The notes under the pieces were generated by a model, which searched no databases, was not told where the DNA came from, and saw only the letters and a program-made list of their open reading frames with translations. A DNA stretch of 9,303 bases from an uncultured Ruminococcus sp. (GTDB taxonomy: Bacteria > Bacillota > Clostridia > Oscillospirales > Acutalibacteraceae): the NCBI GenBank assembly GCA_937892835.1, contig CALBHM010000102.1, forward strand, positions 1 to 9,303. The letters are read 5' to 3'. Shown here one piece after another: positions 1 to 7,189 of this stretch (within the stretch, counting starts at the first letter, position 1; every line of letters begins with the position of its first letter). The translations under genes and the position numbers were made by a program.

Positions 1-2
1 GG

Positions 3-401
3 GAAAGTGTACCGTTATGGGCAGTTACCCTCATAGGCAGTTTATTTATTACCGTTTTATCGTTCATTATGATTATGACAGTATACGGACGATTTTTTAA
101 AATATATTTATATACTGCTATTGCTCCGGTGCCGTTATCGTCATTTGCAGGTGAGCCGTCGTCCTCCGTAGGAAAGAGTTTTGTTAAATCCTATGCGGCG
201 GTATGCTTAGAGGGCGCAATTATTGTGCTCGGTTGTATAATCTTCTCGGTGTTTGCCGCTTCGCCGCCTGTTGTTGACGAGTCGGCTGCCGCTGTTAATC
301 AGGTGTGGAGCTATGTAGGTGAATTGATATTCAATATGATCGTACTTGTCGGCACGGTAAAAATGAGTGACAGAGTTGTCAAAGAAATGATGGGACTGTA
401 A
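3..401 (+). CDS. VirB6/TrbL-like (CD1112-type) conjugation membrane protein, C-terminal part
   Basis: The reading frame is open from the left edge to the TAA at 399-401, giving 132 visible residues; the ATG near 69 lies inside this frame and is not the real start. The visible part has hydrophobic segments at about residues 7-26 (WAVTLIGSLFITVLSFIMIM), around SYAAVCLEGAIIVLGCIIFSVF, and near the end (ELIFNMIVLVGTVKMSDRV), so it is a polytopic inner-membrane protein. The pattern 'KIYLYTAIAPVPLSSFAG...GKSFVKSYAAVCLEGAIIVLG' is what I know from the VirB6/TrbL-like channel protein encoded just before PrgI and VirB4 in Clostridia conjugative elements. It would form part of the transmembrane channel of the type IV secretion machine. 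The family call is from memory of the motif and from gene order; the N-terminus is outside the window. Confidence 0.8.
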   Translation, partial: ESVPLWAVTLIGSLFITVLSFIMIMTVYGRFFKIYLYTAIAPVPLSSFAGEPSSSVGKSFVKSYAAVCLEGAIIVLGCIIFSVFAASPPVVDESAAAVNQVWSYVGELIFNMIVLVGTVKMSDRVVKEMMGL

Positions 402-438
402 TTTAGGAAATAATAAAAGAATAATCGGTTAAACTATT

Positions 439-513
439 ATGGACATGCTGACACTTTAATATGGACATTGTATAATGTCTACGTATCGTATTCATGGACA
501 TAAAAATGTCCAT
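439..513 (+). promoter_or_regulatory. ATGGACAT repeat operator array, including a perfect palindrome
   Basis: The octamer ATGGACAT occurs at 439-446, 461-468 and 494-501, and its reverse complement ATGTCCAT at 506-513. The last two form a perfect palindrome, 8-bp arms around AAAA. The repeat starts are 22 and 33 bp apart, close to whole helical turns. Box 1 abuts the -35, box 2 lies between -35 and -10, and the palindrome is downstream of the expected transcription start, over both candidate start codons of the winged-helix gene. A second, imperfect dyad (GACATT-GTAT-AATGTC, 464-479) covers the -10. This is the layout of an autoregulatory operator; which protein binds is inferred, not shown. 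Confidence 0.6.
448..476 (+). promoter_or_regulatory. Sigma-A promoter of the winged-helix gene
   Basis: The -35 hexamer CTGACA (448-453, five of six to TTGACA) and the -10 hexamer TATAAT (471-476, perfect) are separated by exactly 17 bp. Transcription would start near 483, leaving a leader of only about 11 nt before the ATG at 494. This is a strong vegetative-type promoter within the conjugation operon, overlapped by ATGGACAT boxes that could allow repression. Confidence 0.75.
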
Positions 514-694
514 AAACGAAAAGCTTGTATACGAATTACTCGGAGAATGTGACAGCCTTACAAATGCAGAACTTGCAACAAAAATCGGAAAAGGTGAAAA
601 AACCGTTTACCGTGCAATAAAATCGCTTAAAGAAAACGGATATATTGTGCGTATGGGCTCTAATGCTTCGGGGTATTGGAAAGTGATAAAATAA
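494..694 (+). CDS. Small winged helix-turn-helix DNA-binding protein (putative autoregulator)
   Basis: A 66-aa basic protein that is nearly all one winged-helix domain. Residues about 8-19 form helix 1 (EKLVYELLGECD), 'TNAELATKIGKGEKTVYRAIKSLKENGYI' is the helix-turn-helix with the recognition helix at 'EKTVYRAIKSL', and 'VRMGSNASGYWKVI' is the beta wing. The 'GYI.R.GS...GYWKVI' ending resembles the C-terminal winged helix often attached to AlbA-type ATP-binding regulators and Fic proteins; here it stands alone. No clear SD precedes either ATG (494 or 506), and both ATGs lie in the arms of the palindrome, so translation may be leaderless-like or controlled by RNA folding. It has its own promoter and terminator between the VirB6-like gene and prgI. 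An attractive inference is that it binds the ATGGACAT array and represses itself, possibly also tuning transfer genes. Confidence 0.7.
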   Translation: MDIKMSINEKLVYELLGECDSLTNAELATKIGKGEKTVYRAIKSLKENGYIVRMGSNASGYWKVIK

Positions 695-716
695 CTATAT
701 AACAAATTTATACAAT

Positions 717-751
717 AGCCATTGCAATTACTTGCGGTGGCTTTTTCTTTT
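717..751 (+). terminator. Intrinsic terminator after the winged-helix gene
   Basis: An 11-bp stem (717-727 AGCCATTGCAA with 732-742 TTGCGGTGGCT, including two G-T wobbles), a 4-nt loop TTAC, and then a T-rich tail TTTTCTTT (743-750). It ends the short regulator transcript 18 nt before the prgI start. Because prgI and virB4 lie directly behind it without an obvious promoter of their own, it could also attenuate read-through into the transfer genes. Confidence 0.75.
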
Positions 752-756
752 AGATT

Positions 757-771
757 GGAGGAATGTCATTG
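757..771 (+). promoter_or_regulatory. Ribosome binding site that sets a TTG start for prgI
   Basis: GGAGG at 757-761 is only 1 nt from the ATG at 763, too close for initiation, but 7 nt from the in-frame TTG at 769. The protein from TTG would begin MEVKINREIRDY, which matches the usual PrgI N-terminus as I remember it. Confidence 0.7.
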
Positions 772-1143
772 GAAGTAAAAATTAACAGAGAAATACGAGA
801 TTACAGCGAAGCGGTATATTTCGGGCTTAATCTTCGTCAGTTTGTATTTTCGGTACTTGCTTGCGGCGTTGCGGTAGGTTTGTACTTTCTTTTAAAACCG
901 TTTTTCGGCATAGAAACACTCAGTTGGGTTTGCATTGTTGGTGCGGCGCCGTTTGCAGCTCTTGGATTTTTTAAATACCACGGTATGACAGCAGAGAAAG
1001 TTTTGTTTGCTTATATTAAGAGCGAAGTTCTGATGCCGAAGGAGCTAAAGTTTGTTTCGACGAACTATTATGACAGTATGGAAAGGGGAGATGAAATTGT
1101 TCGATCTCATAGGAATGATAAAAGAGAAAAGCGGACTCGATGA
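769..1143 (+). CDS. prgI: PrgI family conjugation protein
   Basis: A 124-aa small membrane protein of the PrgI family (Pfam PrgI), the VirB3-like partner of VirB4 in Gram-positive type IV secretion. It starts 'MEVKINREIRDYSEAVYFGLNLRQFVFSV' and has two adjacent membrane helices, 'QFVFSVLACGVAVGLYFLL' and 'LSWVCIVGAAPFAALGFF', separated by a short hairpin, followed by the conserved 'GMTAEKVLFAYIKSEVLMPKELKF' segment in the cytosol. I place the start at the TTG at 769 because of SD spacing; an ATG start at 763 would add only two residues. The 3' end overlaps the start of virB4 by about 47 nt in another frame, which suggests translational coupling. The terminator 18 nt upstream means expression depends on read-through or on an unseen promoter. 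Confidence 0.9.
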   Translation: MEVKINREIRDYSEAVYFGLNLRQFVFSVLACGVAVGLYFLLKPFFGIETLSWVCIVGAAPFAALGFFKYHGMTAEKVLFAYIKSEVLMPKELKFVSTNYYDSMERGDEIVRSHRNDKREKRTR

Positions 1144-3445
1144 AATATTCGGTGACGGAATGAGCGTACCGAAATCTGTTCAGGATGTTATAAGGATTGA
1201 TGCAGTATATTCGGACGGTATATTTATGACAGGAAAGGACAGATATTCTAAAACATTCAAATTTACCGATATAAATTATGCAGTATCAAGCAAAGAGGAT
1301 AAAGAGTCGCATTTTCTTAAATACAGTGAAATACTTAACTCACTTGAAAATGGTATTTCAAGTCAGATTACGATAATAAACAGAAAACTTAAACAAAATG
1401 AATTAAAAGAAATTGCATTGCTGGAAAAAGCCAATGACAATAAGGATAAATACCGTAAAGAAATCAATGATATGCTCACAATGTTGGCAAACGGTGCAAA
1501 TGCTATTGTTCAGGATAAATATGTAACACTCACAATTCAGAAAAAGACAGTTGAAGAAGCGAGAGGTCACTTTAACCGTGTGGGTGCAGACCTGATTGCA
1601 CATTTTTCAAGACTTGGTTCAAAATGCACCGAACTTGATTTAACAGAAAGACTTCGTATTATACACGATTTTTGCAGACCCGAAGAAGCTGCAGATTATC
1701 ATTTTGATTTAAGAGATACTATGAGAAAAGGGCAGAGTTTTAAGGACTACATTTCACCGGATGGGTTTGAGTTTAAATCCGATTATTTTAAAATCGGTAA
1801 CAGATTCGGGAGAGTCCTTTTTATACGTGACTATCCGTCGTTTGTAAAGGATAGAGTAGTGTGGGACCTTACCGATACAAGCAGAAATATGATATTCAAT
1901 TATGATATCGTACCTGTTTCAACCGAAGAAGCCCAAAAGTTTGGAGAAAAACAGGCGTTAGGGATAGAGACCAATATAACGAATTATCAAAGAAAACAAA
2001 ACGCAAACAACAATTACACTTCCGTTATTCCCTATGATATGGAACAGCAGAGAAAGGAAGTAAGAGAGTTTCTTGATGACCTGACAACCCGTGATCAAAA
2101 GATGTTCAAGGTTATAATTACGGTTATGCACACAGCCGATACATTTAAACAGCTTAACAGCGATACAGAAGCAATACAGGCAATGGGCAGAAATCATATG
2201 TGTCAGATAGGTATCTTAAAATATCAACAGCTCGAGGGATTTAATGCTACACTTCCGATAGGAATAAACAAAATAGAAGCAAGGCGAACTCTTACCACAG
2301 AGAGCCTTGCTGTTTTTATGCCGTTTAAAGTTCAGGAAATCCAACATGACGGCGGCGTATTTCAGGGCGTCAACGTCATATCGAAAAATATGATTATTGT
2401 AAACAGAAAATATCTGCTCAACGGTAATTGCTTTATTCTCGGTGTATCCGGTTCGGGTAAATCATTCACCGCAAAGGAAGAAATGGTAAATCTCCTTCTT
2501 TCAACCGATGCAGATGTTATGATAATCGATCCGGAACGTGAATACTCCGCTCTTGTTGAAGCAATGGACGGACAAGTCATTGAGCTTTCTGCAAAAAGTA
2601 AAAATCATATCAACTGCCTTGATATAAACAAAGAATATGCCGACGGAGCAAGTCCCATTGCATTTAAAGCCGAATTTGTATTATCTTTGTTTGAACAGGT
2701 TATCGGCAAAGGCGGAGTTAATGCAATTCAAAAATCCATTGTTGACCGTTGTCTTGCAAATGTATATAAAAACTATATCAAGAGGGGATATACGGGTAAA
2801 GTTCCGACTCTTGTTGATTTATGTAATGATTTAAAACAGCAGCCCGAAGCTGAAGCGCTTGAACTTGCTACTGCAATGGAACTGTTTGCCTCTGGTTCAC
2901 ACAGCACTTTCGCACAGAAAACAAATGTTAATGTTGAGAACAGACTTATATGCTACGACATACTTGAACTCGGCAGCCAGCTTATGCCTATCGGTATGCT
3001 TGTTGTTCTTGACAGTATTCTTAACCGTATAACCAAGAACCGTGCTGAGGGCAGAGAAACATACATTTTCATTGATGAAATTTATCTTCTCTTTCAACAC
3101 GAATACTCGGCGAATTTTCTTTTTACACTTTGGAAACGAGTTCGTAAATACGGTGCATACTGCACGGGTATCACTCAAAACGTTGATGATCTTTTGCAAA
3201 GCCATACGGCACGAACAATGCTTGCAAACTCTGAGTTCATTATAATGCTCAATCAGGGCGGTACTGATAGAGAAGACCTTGCTAATCTTTTGCAGATTAG
3301 TGAAACTCAGATGACACATATTACAAATGTTGAAGTCGGTCACGGTCTTGTTAAAGTCGGTTCGGCACTGGTTCCTTTTGAAAGAAAATTCCCGAAAGAT
3401 ACAGAACTGTATAAGCTTATGTCAACTAAAGTCGGTGAACAGTAA
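1097..3445 (+). CDS. virB4: VirB4-like conjugation ATPase
   Basis: About 782 aa, the normal size for the VirB4 ATPase that powers type IV secretion and assembly of the mating channel at the membrane. The N-terminal half carries the conserved 'SVPKSVQDVI...YSDGIF...KFTDINYAV' signature of Clostridia element VirB4 proteins. The ATPase half has Walker A GVSGSGKS at residues 449-456 (bases 2441-2464) and Walker B YIFIDE with D660/E661, followed by 'LWKRVRKYGAYCTGITQNVDDL', the typical motif region with a conserved Arg/Gln. Three starts compete: TTG 1052 with AAGGAG 7 nt upstream, ATG 1091 with GGGGAG directly against it, and TTG 1097 with GGAG 6 nt upstream; I prefer 1097, but this is open. The gene overlaps prgI and its stop overlaps the next start (TAATG). 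No frameshift or lost motif is seen, so it looks functional. Confidence 0.95.
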   Translation: MFDLIGMIKEKSGLDEIFGDGMSVPKSVQDVIRIDAVYSDGIFMTGKDRYSKTFKFTDINYAVSSKEDKESHFLKYSEILNSLENGISSQITIINRKLKQNELKEIALLEKANDNKDKYRKEINDMLTMLANGANAIVQDKYVTLTIQKKTVEEARGHFNRVGADLIAHFSRLGSKCTELDLTERLRIIHDFCRPEEAADYHFDLRDTMRKGQSFKDYISPDGFEFKSDYFKIGNRFGRVLFIRDYPSFVKDRVVWDLTDTSRNMIFNYDIVPVSTEEAQKFGEKQALGIETNITNYQRKQNANNNYTSVIPYDMEQQRKEVREFLDDLTTRDQKMFKVIITVMHTADTFKQLNSDTEAIQAMGRNHMCQIGILKYQQLEGFNATLPIGINKIEARRTLTTESLAVFMPFKVQEIQHDGGVFQGVNVISKNMIIVNRKYLLNGNCFILGVSGSGKSFTAKEEMVNLLLSTDADVMIIDPEREYSALVEAMDGQVIELSAKSKNHINCLDINKEYADGASPIAFKAEFVLSLFEQVIGKGGVNAIQKSIVDRCLANVYKNYIKRGYTGKVPTLVDLCNDLKQQPEAEALELATAMELFASGSHSTFAQKTNVNVENRLICYDILELGSQLMPIGMLVVLDSILNRITKNRAEGRETYIFIDEIYLLFQHEYSANFLFTLWKRVRKYGAYCTGITQNVDDLLQSHTARTMLANSEFIIMLNQGGTDREDLANLLQISETQMTHITNVEVGHGLVKVGSALVPFERKFPKDTELYKLMSTKVGEQ

Positions 3446-5379
3446 TGGAGAAAAAGATAAAAACCCGTGAAGTTATAAATGACATTAAAGTCCACAATGC
3501 GGCGGTTAATGTCGGAGACAAAATGAAAAATATCGGCATCAAAACAAAAGAGAAGATATCCGAAAACATTGAACCGAATGACAATACATCACCTGAACAG
3601 TATGCGGTCGATAAAGTGTCGGAGAAAATGAGAGCAGCTGCCGAAACTGTTGCGGTTGATTCAGAAAAAGTCAGTCGCAAAGTCGGCGGTGAAACCAAGA
3701 CCAAGATTAAAGAAAAACGTGCAGAGAAAAAGGACGCCGTTAATAATCAGATTGATGATAGAGAGATAAATAAGCCTGATATGACGGACAACAAAAGTGA
3801 TGATAAGTTACAAAACAAAGATAAAACGAACGACAAACATAAAAGTTATAAAAACAATCAGAAACAGAAAAACGACATTAAAACAAAATCGTGTAATGGA
3901 CAGATAAAAGTCAATAATGATAAATCGACGATTAAAGAAAAGACATCGGTTTTGCCAAAAACTAAGCTACAGTCCGAACCGATTCTTGATGAAAAGAAAA
4001 AGCCTCGTCAAAGAAAGTTATCTCCGCCGAAAACCAAGGAAAAAGGTAATATAAAAAAGATAGGGTCGGAAAGGCAAAAGATTAAAACAGTAAGTAATGA
4101 AGCCAAGAAGATCAAGCAAACGAAGAAGAGTTTTGATAATACCTCAAAAAGTATCAAAACAGCTGAGAAATCTGTCAAGGCTACGAAAAACACAGCAAGT
4201 AAAACGGTTGAAACCGCAAAGAAAACAAAACAGGCGGCAAAAACCACCGTAAAGGTTGCCGATAAAACTGTTAAAACCACGGTCAGGATTGTTAAAGCAA
4301 CAGGAAAAGCTATTGCTTCGGGCGTAAAAAGTATAGGAGCGATTATTGCAGCAGGAGGTATACCGGCTGTTGCTGTAATTATAATTATATGTCTGATCGG
4401 AGCGATTAGCGGAACTTGTTTTGGGATTTTCCTTGCAAACGATGAAACGACAGGTACCGAAAAAACTATGTCACAGGCTATATCCGAACTTACATCGGAG
4501 CATTATGCTAATATTACCGCTATGAAAACTTCATATTCCTATGATTTGCTCGAAGTGAAAGGAGACACTTCAATCAAGTGGAAAGATATTTTAGCGATCT
4601 ATGCTATAAAAACAACCTCAGGCGAAGATCCGCTTGAGGTTGTTACACTTAATGAAGTTAAAATAAATTTGCTTCGTGAAATAATGAAAGAAATGAATAA
4701 AATATCCGGCGTTGTCACTCCTAAGTTGGTTGCTGAAATAAAGGTCACAGCCGATGACAATGGCAACTCGGTTAAGCAGACGGTTTATGTCACAAAGAAA
4801 GTTCTGAACATTTCTATTATTTATTTAGATGCGAAGCAGATGGCGTTAAAATACAAATTCAATGATGAACAAAATAAAATGTTAGATGAACTTATGGGCG
4901 AAGAATATGATGACTTATGGAATAAACTGATAGGGGACAGTGTGAAAAGCTATCCAAGCGGCGGTCCCTTTGTAGGAACAGGAATATTCGCTTGGCCGCT
5001 CACCGTTGACGGAACTATCACATCATATTTCGGAACAAGATCTGATCCGATAACGGGCGAAATTTCTACGCATGGAGGAACGGATATTGCCGCACCACAG
5101 GGTACTCCGATTCTTTCCGCTGCCGATGGTACAGTTGTAGCGGCAACATGGCACAACGGTTACGGCTACTATGTAAAGATAAAGCACAACATCACATATT
5201 CAACGCTTTACGGACATTGCTCGGAACTCCATGTTTCGACAGGACAAAAAGTAAAACAGGGTCAGTTGATTGCAAAAGTCGGTTCAACAGGATATTCTAC
5301 CGGTCCGCATCTGCATTATGAAATTGTTCAAAATGGGGTTAGGGTTGATGCGTTGAAGTTTTATTTAAATAAGTCTTAA
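3445..5379 (+). CDS. CD1108-like membrane-anchored M23 peptidase of the conjugation machine
   Basis: A 644-aa protein in three parts. Residues 1 to about 290 are very rich in Lys, Thr, Asp and Asn, with heptad-like 'KTAEKSVKATKNTASKTVETAKK' type repeats, likely a cytosolic or disordered basic tail. About 310-331 is one membrane helix (VAVIIIICLIGAISGTCFG). The outer part has the CD1108-type region ('SYSYDLLEVKGDTSIKWKDILAIYA', about 365-500) and a C-terminal M23 lysostaphin-like domain (about 515-640). The zinc and catalytic set is complete: H543 and D547 in HGGTD, H591 in YGHC, H622 and H624 in HLHYE. It would cut peptidoglycan cross-links to let the mating channel through the wall. In many related elements this slot carries an NlpC/P60 or lysozyme-like domain instead, so the M23 end is a variant. 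The start overlaps the virB4 stop. The expected next genes of the operon are absent; a recombinase relic begins within about 15 nt of the stop. Confidence 0.9.
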   Translation: MEKKIKTREVINDIKVHNAAVNVGDKMKNIGIKTKEKISENIEPNDNTSPEQYAVDKVSEKMRAAAETVAVDSEKVSRKVGGETKTKIKEKRAEKKDAVNNQIDDREINKPDMTDNKSDDKLQNKDKTNDKHKSYKNNQKQKNDIKTKSCNGQIKVNNDKSTIKEKTSVLPKTKLQSEPILDEKKKPRQRKLSPPKTKEKGNIKKIGSERQKIKTVSNEAKKIKQTKKSFDNTSKSIKTAEKSVKATKNTASKTVETAKKTKQAAKTTVKVADKTVKTTVRIVKATGKAIASGVKSIGAIIAAGGIPAVAVIIIICLIGAISGTCFGIFLANDETTGTEKTMSQAISELTSEHYANITAMKTSYSYDLLEVKGDTSIKWKDILAIYAIKTTSGEDPLEVVTLNEVKINLLREIMKEMNKISGVVTPKLVAEIKVTADDNGNSVKQTVYVTKKVLNISIIYLDAKQMALKYKFNDEQNKMLDELMGEEYDDLWNKLIGDSVKSYPSGGPFVGTGIFAWPLTVDGTITSYFGTRSDPITGEISTHGGTDIAAPQGTPILSAADGTVVAATWHNGYGYYVKIKHNITYSTLYGHCSELHVSTGQKVKQGQLIAKVGSTGYSTGPHLHYEIVQNGVRVDALKFYLNKS

Positions 5380-5387
5380 CTCTTTAA
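5378..5387. repeat. AACTCTTTAA direct repeat, left copy
   Basis: This exact 10-bp match to 7842-7851, in the same orientation, begins in the last two bases of the M23 stop codon. Together the copies enclose both recombinase relics and kwaAB. It is a candidate target duplication or attachment core, but a 10-bp AT-rich match may be chance. Confidence 0.3.
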
Positions 5388-5389
5388 TA

Positions 5390-5596
5390 TAACAGATGAA
5401 TAGAAAGTCTCAAGATAATGTGAGGTTAAATTTTTGTTGATTCCGCATGATTTTTTACCGATTTAAAGATATATTCAATTCCATGAATACTTATTTGATT
5501 TTCAAAACGATTGACAAAAAATTTATCGGTATTTTTTTGTTCGCTCCTGATTTTTAACCTGTTCACAAGATTGTTCCATGTATCAGTATGTTTCAT
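5390..5596 (-). pseudogene. Tyrosine recombinase fragment (left relic)
   Basis: Reading the - strand from 5596 to 5426 gives 56 codons whose peptide contains DTWNNLVNRLKIR, TDKFFVNRFENQ and ISIHGIEYIFKS. This matches the middle of the catalytic domain of XerC-like tyrosine recombinases and aligns with the right relic (DTWNN, LKIR, DKIFVNRFGEQ, LSIDGIEYIYNS). After a stop and a shift, 'CCT CAC .. TAT CTT GAG ACT TTC' at about 5424-5402 still recalls the PHYLRHTF motif, with the catalytic Arg codon lost. The N-terminal part, the GIRIxE Arg motif and the GH...Y end are missing. It lies between the M23 gene and kwaB, on the - strand, and points away from kwaAB. An ATG at 5596 allows a short open frame, but no SD or function is apparent. 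The homology is seen by eye, not computed. Confidence 0.7.
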
Positions 5597-5616
5597 TTTA
5601 CTTCGTTAGTCCACTT

Positions 5617-6582
5617 TTATTCTAATTTGTCCTTCGCGGCTGTTTCATAATACTGATTAGTAAGTTCAGACCGCAAAAAAGAGTCATTCATCAATTTAAT
5701 AAAAGCATCTTTTGATTTTTTAGTATCCAATCTTATAGTTTGCCCATCATCACTATATTTGAATTTACCGGCTAATTGTCTTGTCGTTTTAGTAAACTGG
5801 ATAATAGTTTCCTTAGGTATACCCAATTCAAATATAGGTGAAGTCTTTTTCACCTTTGAAAGTCTTCTTGCAAAAGAAAAATCTTCAACGGTGTCTCGTA
5901 GTACTTGTATGTCTTCAAGAATTCCTATAGCATCGATAGCTGTAATAGTTTCGTCGGCAGCTTTAGTAATAAGCTTGTTAAATTTCATATTTTGTGTCAA
6001 CACCTTGATATCCAAAACATATATTTCTCCATCTACAGAGATAAGTTGAACATCTCCATTTAATCTAAGCATATCATCCTCAGACACAAGCTCAAAACGC
6101 TCTTTGCTTTTTTTGAGACCAAGCAAAAAACTATCTCTTTTGATAAGTGTAATGGAATAATGTTTTTTAAACAGCAAAACTCCCTCATCCATAGTGCCGA
6201 TATAAATTATGTAGCCGTACAGATTTCTCAAATCATCTTCAATAAAATTGAATTTATCATACATGCTAACAGATGTTTTGATATTAAAGGATTGAAAAAG
6301 ACTCAGCTCTTCAGGGTATTCACTATAGTCATAGTGGTAGATTGCATTCATTCTTTCATCATCAGTTGACAACTCACAAATCTCTATATTTTCATTAGCG
6401 ATTATTGTGTCCTTAATAAAACCTTCAAAAAGAGTTCTAACCTCAGGCTCCGTCTTTTCATCCTCAAGATTAGCTAGTTTAAGTACAAAATCACCTTTTT
6501 GCTTCAGCAACATATAAACTTGTACCGCTGTATGTTTTGAAAAAATTGATTGAATTTTAGATTTTAAAACTTCAACTTCCAT
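5617..6582 (-). CDS. kwaB: KwaB, DUF4868 protein of the Kiwa anti-phage system
   Basis: A 321-aa soluble protein. The C-terminal two thirds carry the DUF4868 pattern of KwaB: 'LRDTVEDFSFARRLSKVKKTSPIFELG', 'FTKTTRQLAGKFKYSDDGQTI', and the ending 'TKKSKDAFIKLMNDSFLRSELTNQYYETAAKD'. Family knowledge: KwaB is the cytosolic, DNA-binding arm of Kiwa and works together with the membrane protein KwaA to stop phage replication. The start is the ATG at 6582, with AAGGAG (complement of 6591-6596) 8 nt upstream; an earlier in-frame ATG at 6606 would bury this SD. The kwaA stop and the kwaB start share one base (TAATG), so the two are translationally coupled. Length fits KwaB (a little over 300 aa) and no damage is visible. 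No clear hairpin terminator follows; the next thing downstream is the left recombinase relic. Confidence 0.88.
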   Translation of the reverse strand: MEVEVLKSKIQSIFSKHTAVQVYMLLKQKGDFVLKLANLEDEKTEPEVRTLFEGFIKDTIIANENIEICELSTDDERMNAIYHYDYSEYPEELSLFQSFNIKTSVSMYDKFNFIEDDLRNLYGYIIYIGTMDEGVLLFKKHYSITLIKRDSFLLGLKKSKERFELVSEDDMLRLNGDVQLISVDGEIYVLDIKVLTQNMKFNKLITKAADETITAIDAIGILEDIQVLRDTVEDFSFARRLSKVKKTSPIFELGIPKETIIQFTKTTRQLAGKFKYSDDGQTIRLDTKKSKDAFIKLMNDSFLRSELTNQYYETAAKDKLE

Positions 6583-7172
6583 TATTTTATCTCCTTTGCA
6601 ACCCAAACATATTTATCTAATTCTATCCATTTTATAGATTTATCTTTTGTTAATTTGCTTTTGGATATTAATATAATCCCATCTGGAGCATTTTCGCCTT
6701 TCATAGTAGCACGATATATCTTATAACCTAACAAAGCCAATGTTGGATTTCCGTAATACAAATCCATCTTAACGAAAATTGCACCTATTACAATAAGCAA
6801 TATCAATAAAACCAATATATATCTGATATTGTCAAAATTAATACAGATTAATGGAATAATATATGTTGATAAAAAAGTCAAATACTCATAATTCTCGTTT
6901 TTAATTTCTACTATCTCGTATGGAGGATTACTTCCCCCACTCCACTCGTACTTTGTAAAAAAAGCCATCGATATACTTATAATTGATAAGCCTAGGGATA
7001 TTATTGAGATAATATTTGCTTTTAGAGAGAGACTTATAATTTCTTTTAATGTTTCATCACCGGTAAACTCAGGCTTACGAATAGTCACTATTGTTATAAG
7101 GAGAAAAAGCAACCACAATGACATAAAATAGAATCTAATTTTTAGTTTTGTTTTCCTTTTTTCTTTATTCAT
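6582..7172 (-). CDS. kwaA: KwaA, four-helix membrane protein of the Kiwa anti-phage system
   Basis: A 196-aa membrane protein with a basic N-terminus (MNKEKRKTKLK) and four predicted helices: about 12-29 (FYFMSLWLLFLLITIVTI), 52-73 (ANIISIISLGLSIISISMAFF), 97-117 (LTFLSTYIIPLICINFDN) and 119-137 (YILVLLILLIVIGAIFV). A cytosolic tail follows with 'YYGNPTLALLGYKIYRA' and 'GIILISKSKLTKDKSIKWIELD'. The 'YEYLTFLSTYIIPL...NPTLALLGYKIYR' pattern is that of KwaA, and the coupled downstream DUF4868 gene supports this. Family knowledge: KwaA forms the membrane part of Kiwa and responds to phage attack at the envelope. The start is the ATG at 7172 with AGGGGG 8 nt upstream. The upstream side runs straight into the right recombinase relic, so its promoter must lie inside relic DNA; I could not pick out a convincing one. 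Confidence 0.83.
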   Translation of the reverse strand: MNKEKRKTKLKIRFYFMSLWLLFLLITIVTIRKPEFTGDETLKEIISLSLKANIISIISLGLSIISISMAFFTKYEWSGGSNPPYEIVEIKNENYEYLTFLSTYIIPLICINFDNIRYILVLLILLIVIGAIFVKMDLYYGNPTLALLGYKIYRATMKGENAPDGIILISKSKLTKDKSIKWIELDKYVWVAKEIK

Positions 7173-7189
7173 TTGCAGATCCCCCTATC

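Noticed and set aside
69..401. A 110-aa protein starting at the ATG at 69
   Set aside because: The frame is open to the left edge and the sequence before 69 is hydrophobic protein of the same kind, so this is the tail of a longer gene.
2897..3343. A 148-aa open frame on the - strand within virB4
   Set aside because: It is fully antisense to the conserved ATPase region and its peptide is Cys-rich and irregular; a shadow frame.
5456..5538. Inverted repeat TACCGAT / ATCGGTA followed by a T-run, as terminator of the conjugation operon
   Set aside because: The loop is about 60 nt and the bases coincide with recombinase-relic codons (TDKFF, KSVK); too weak for a terminator.
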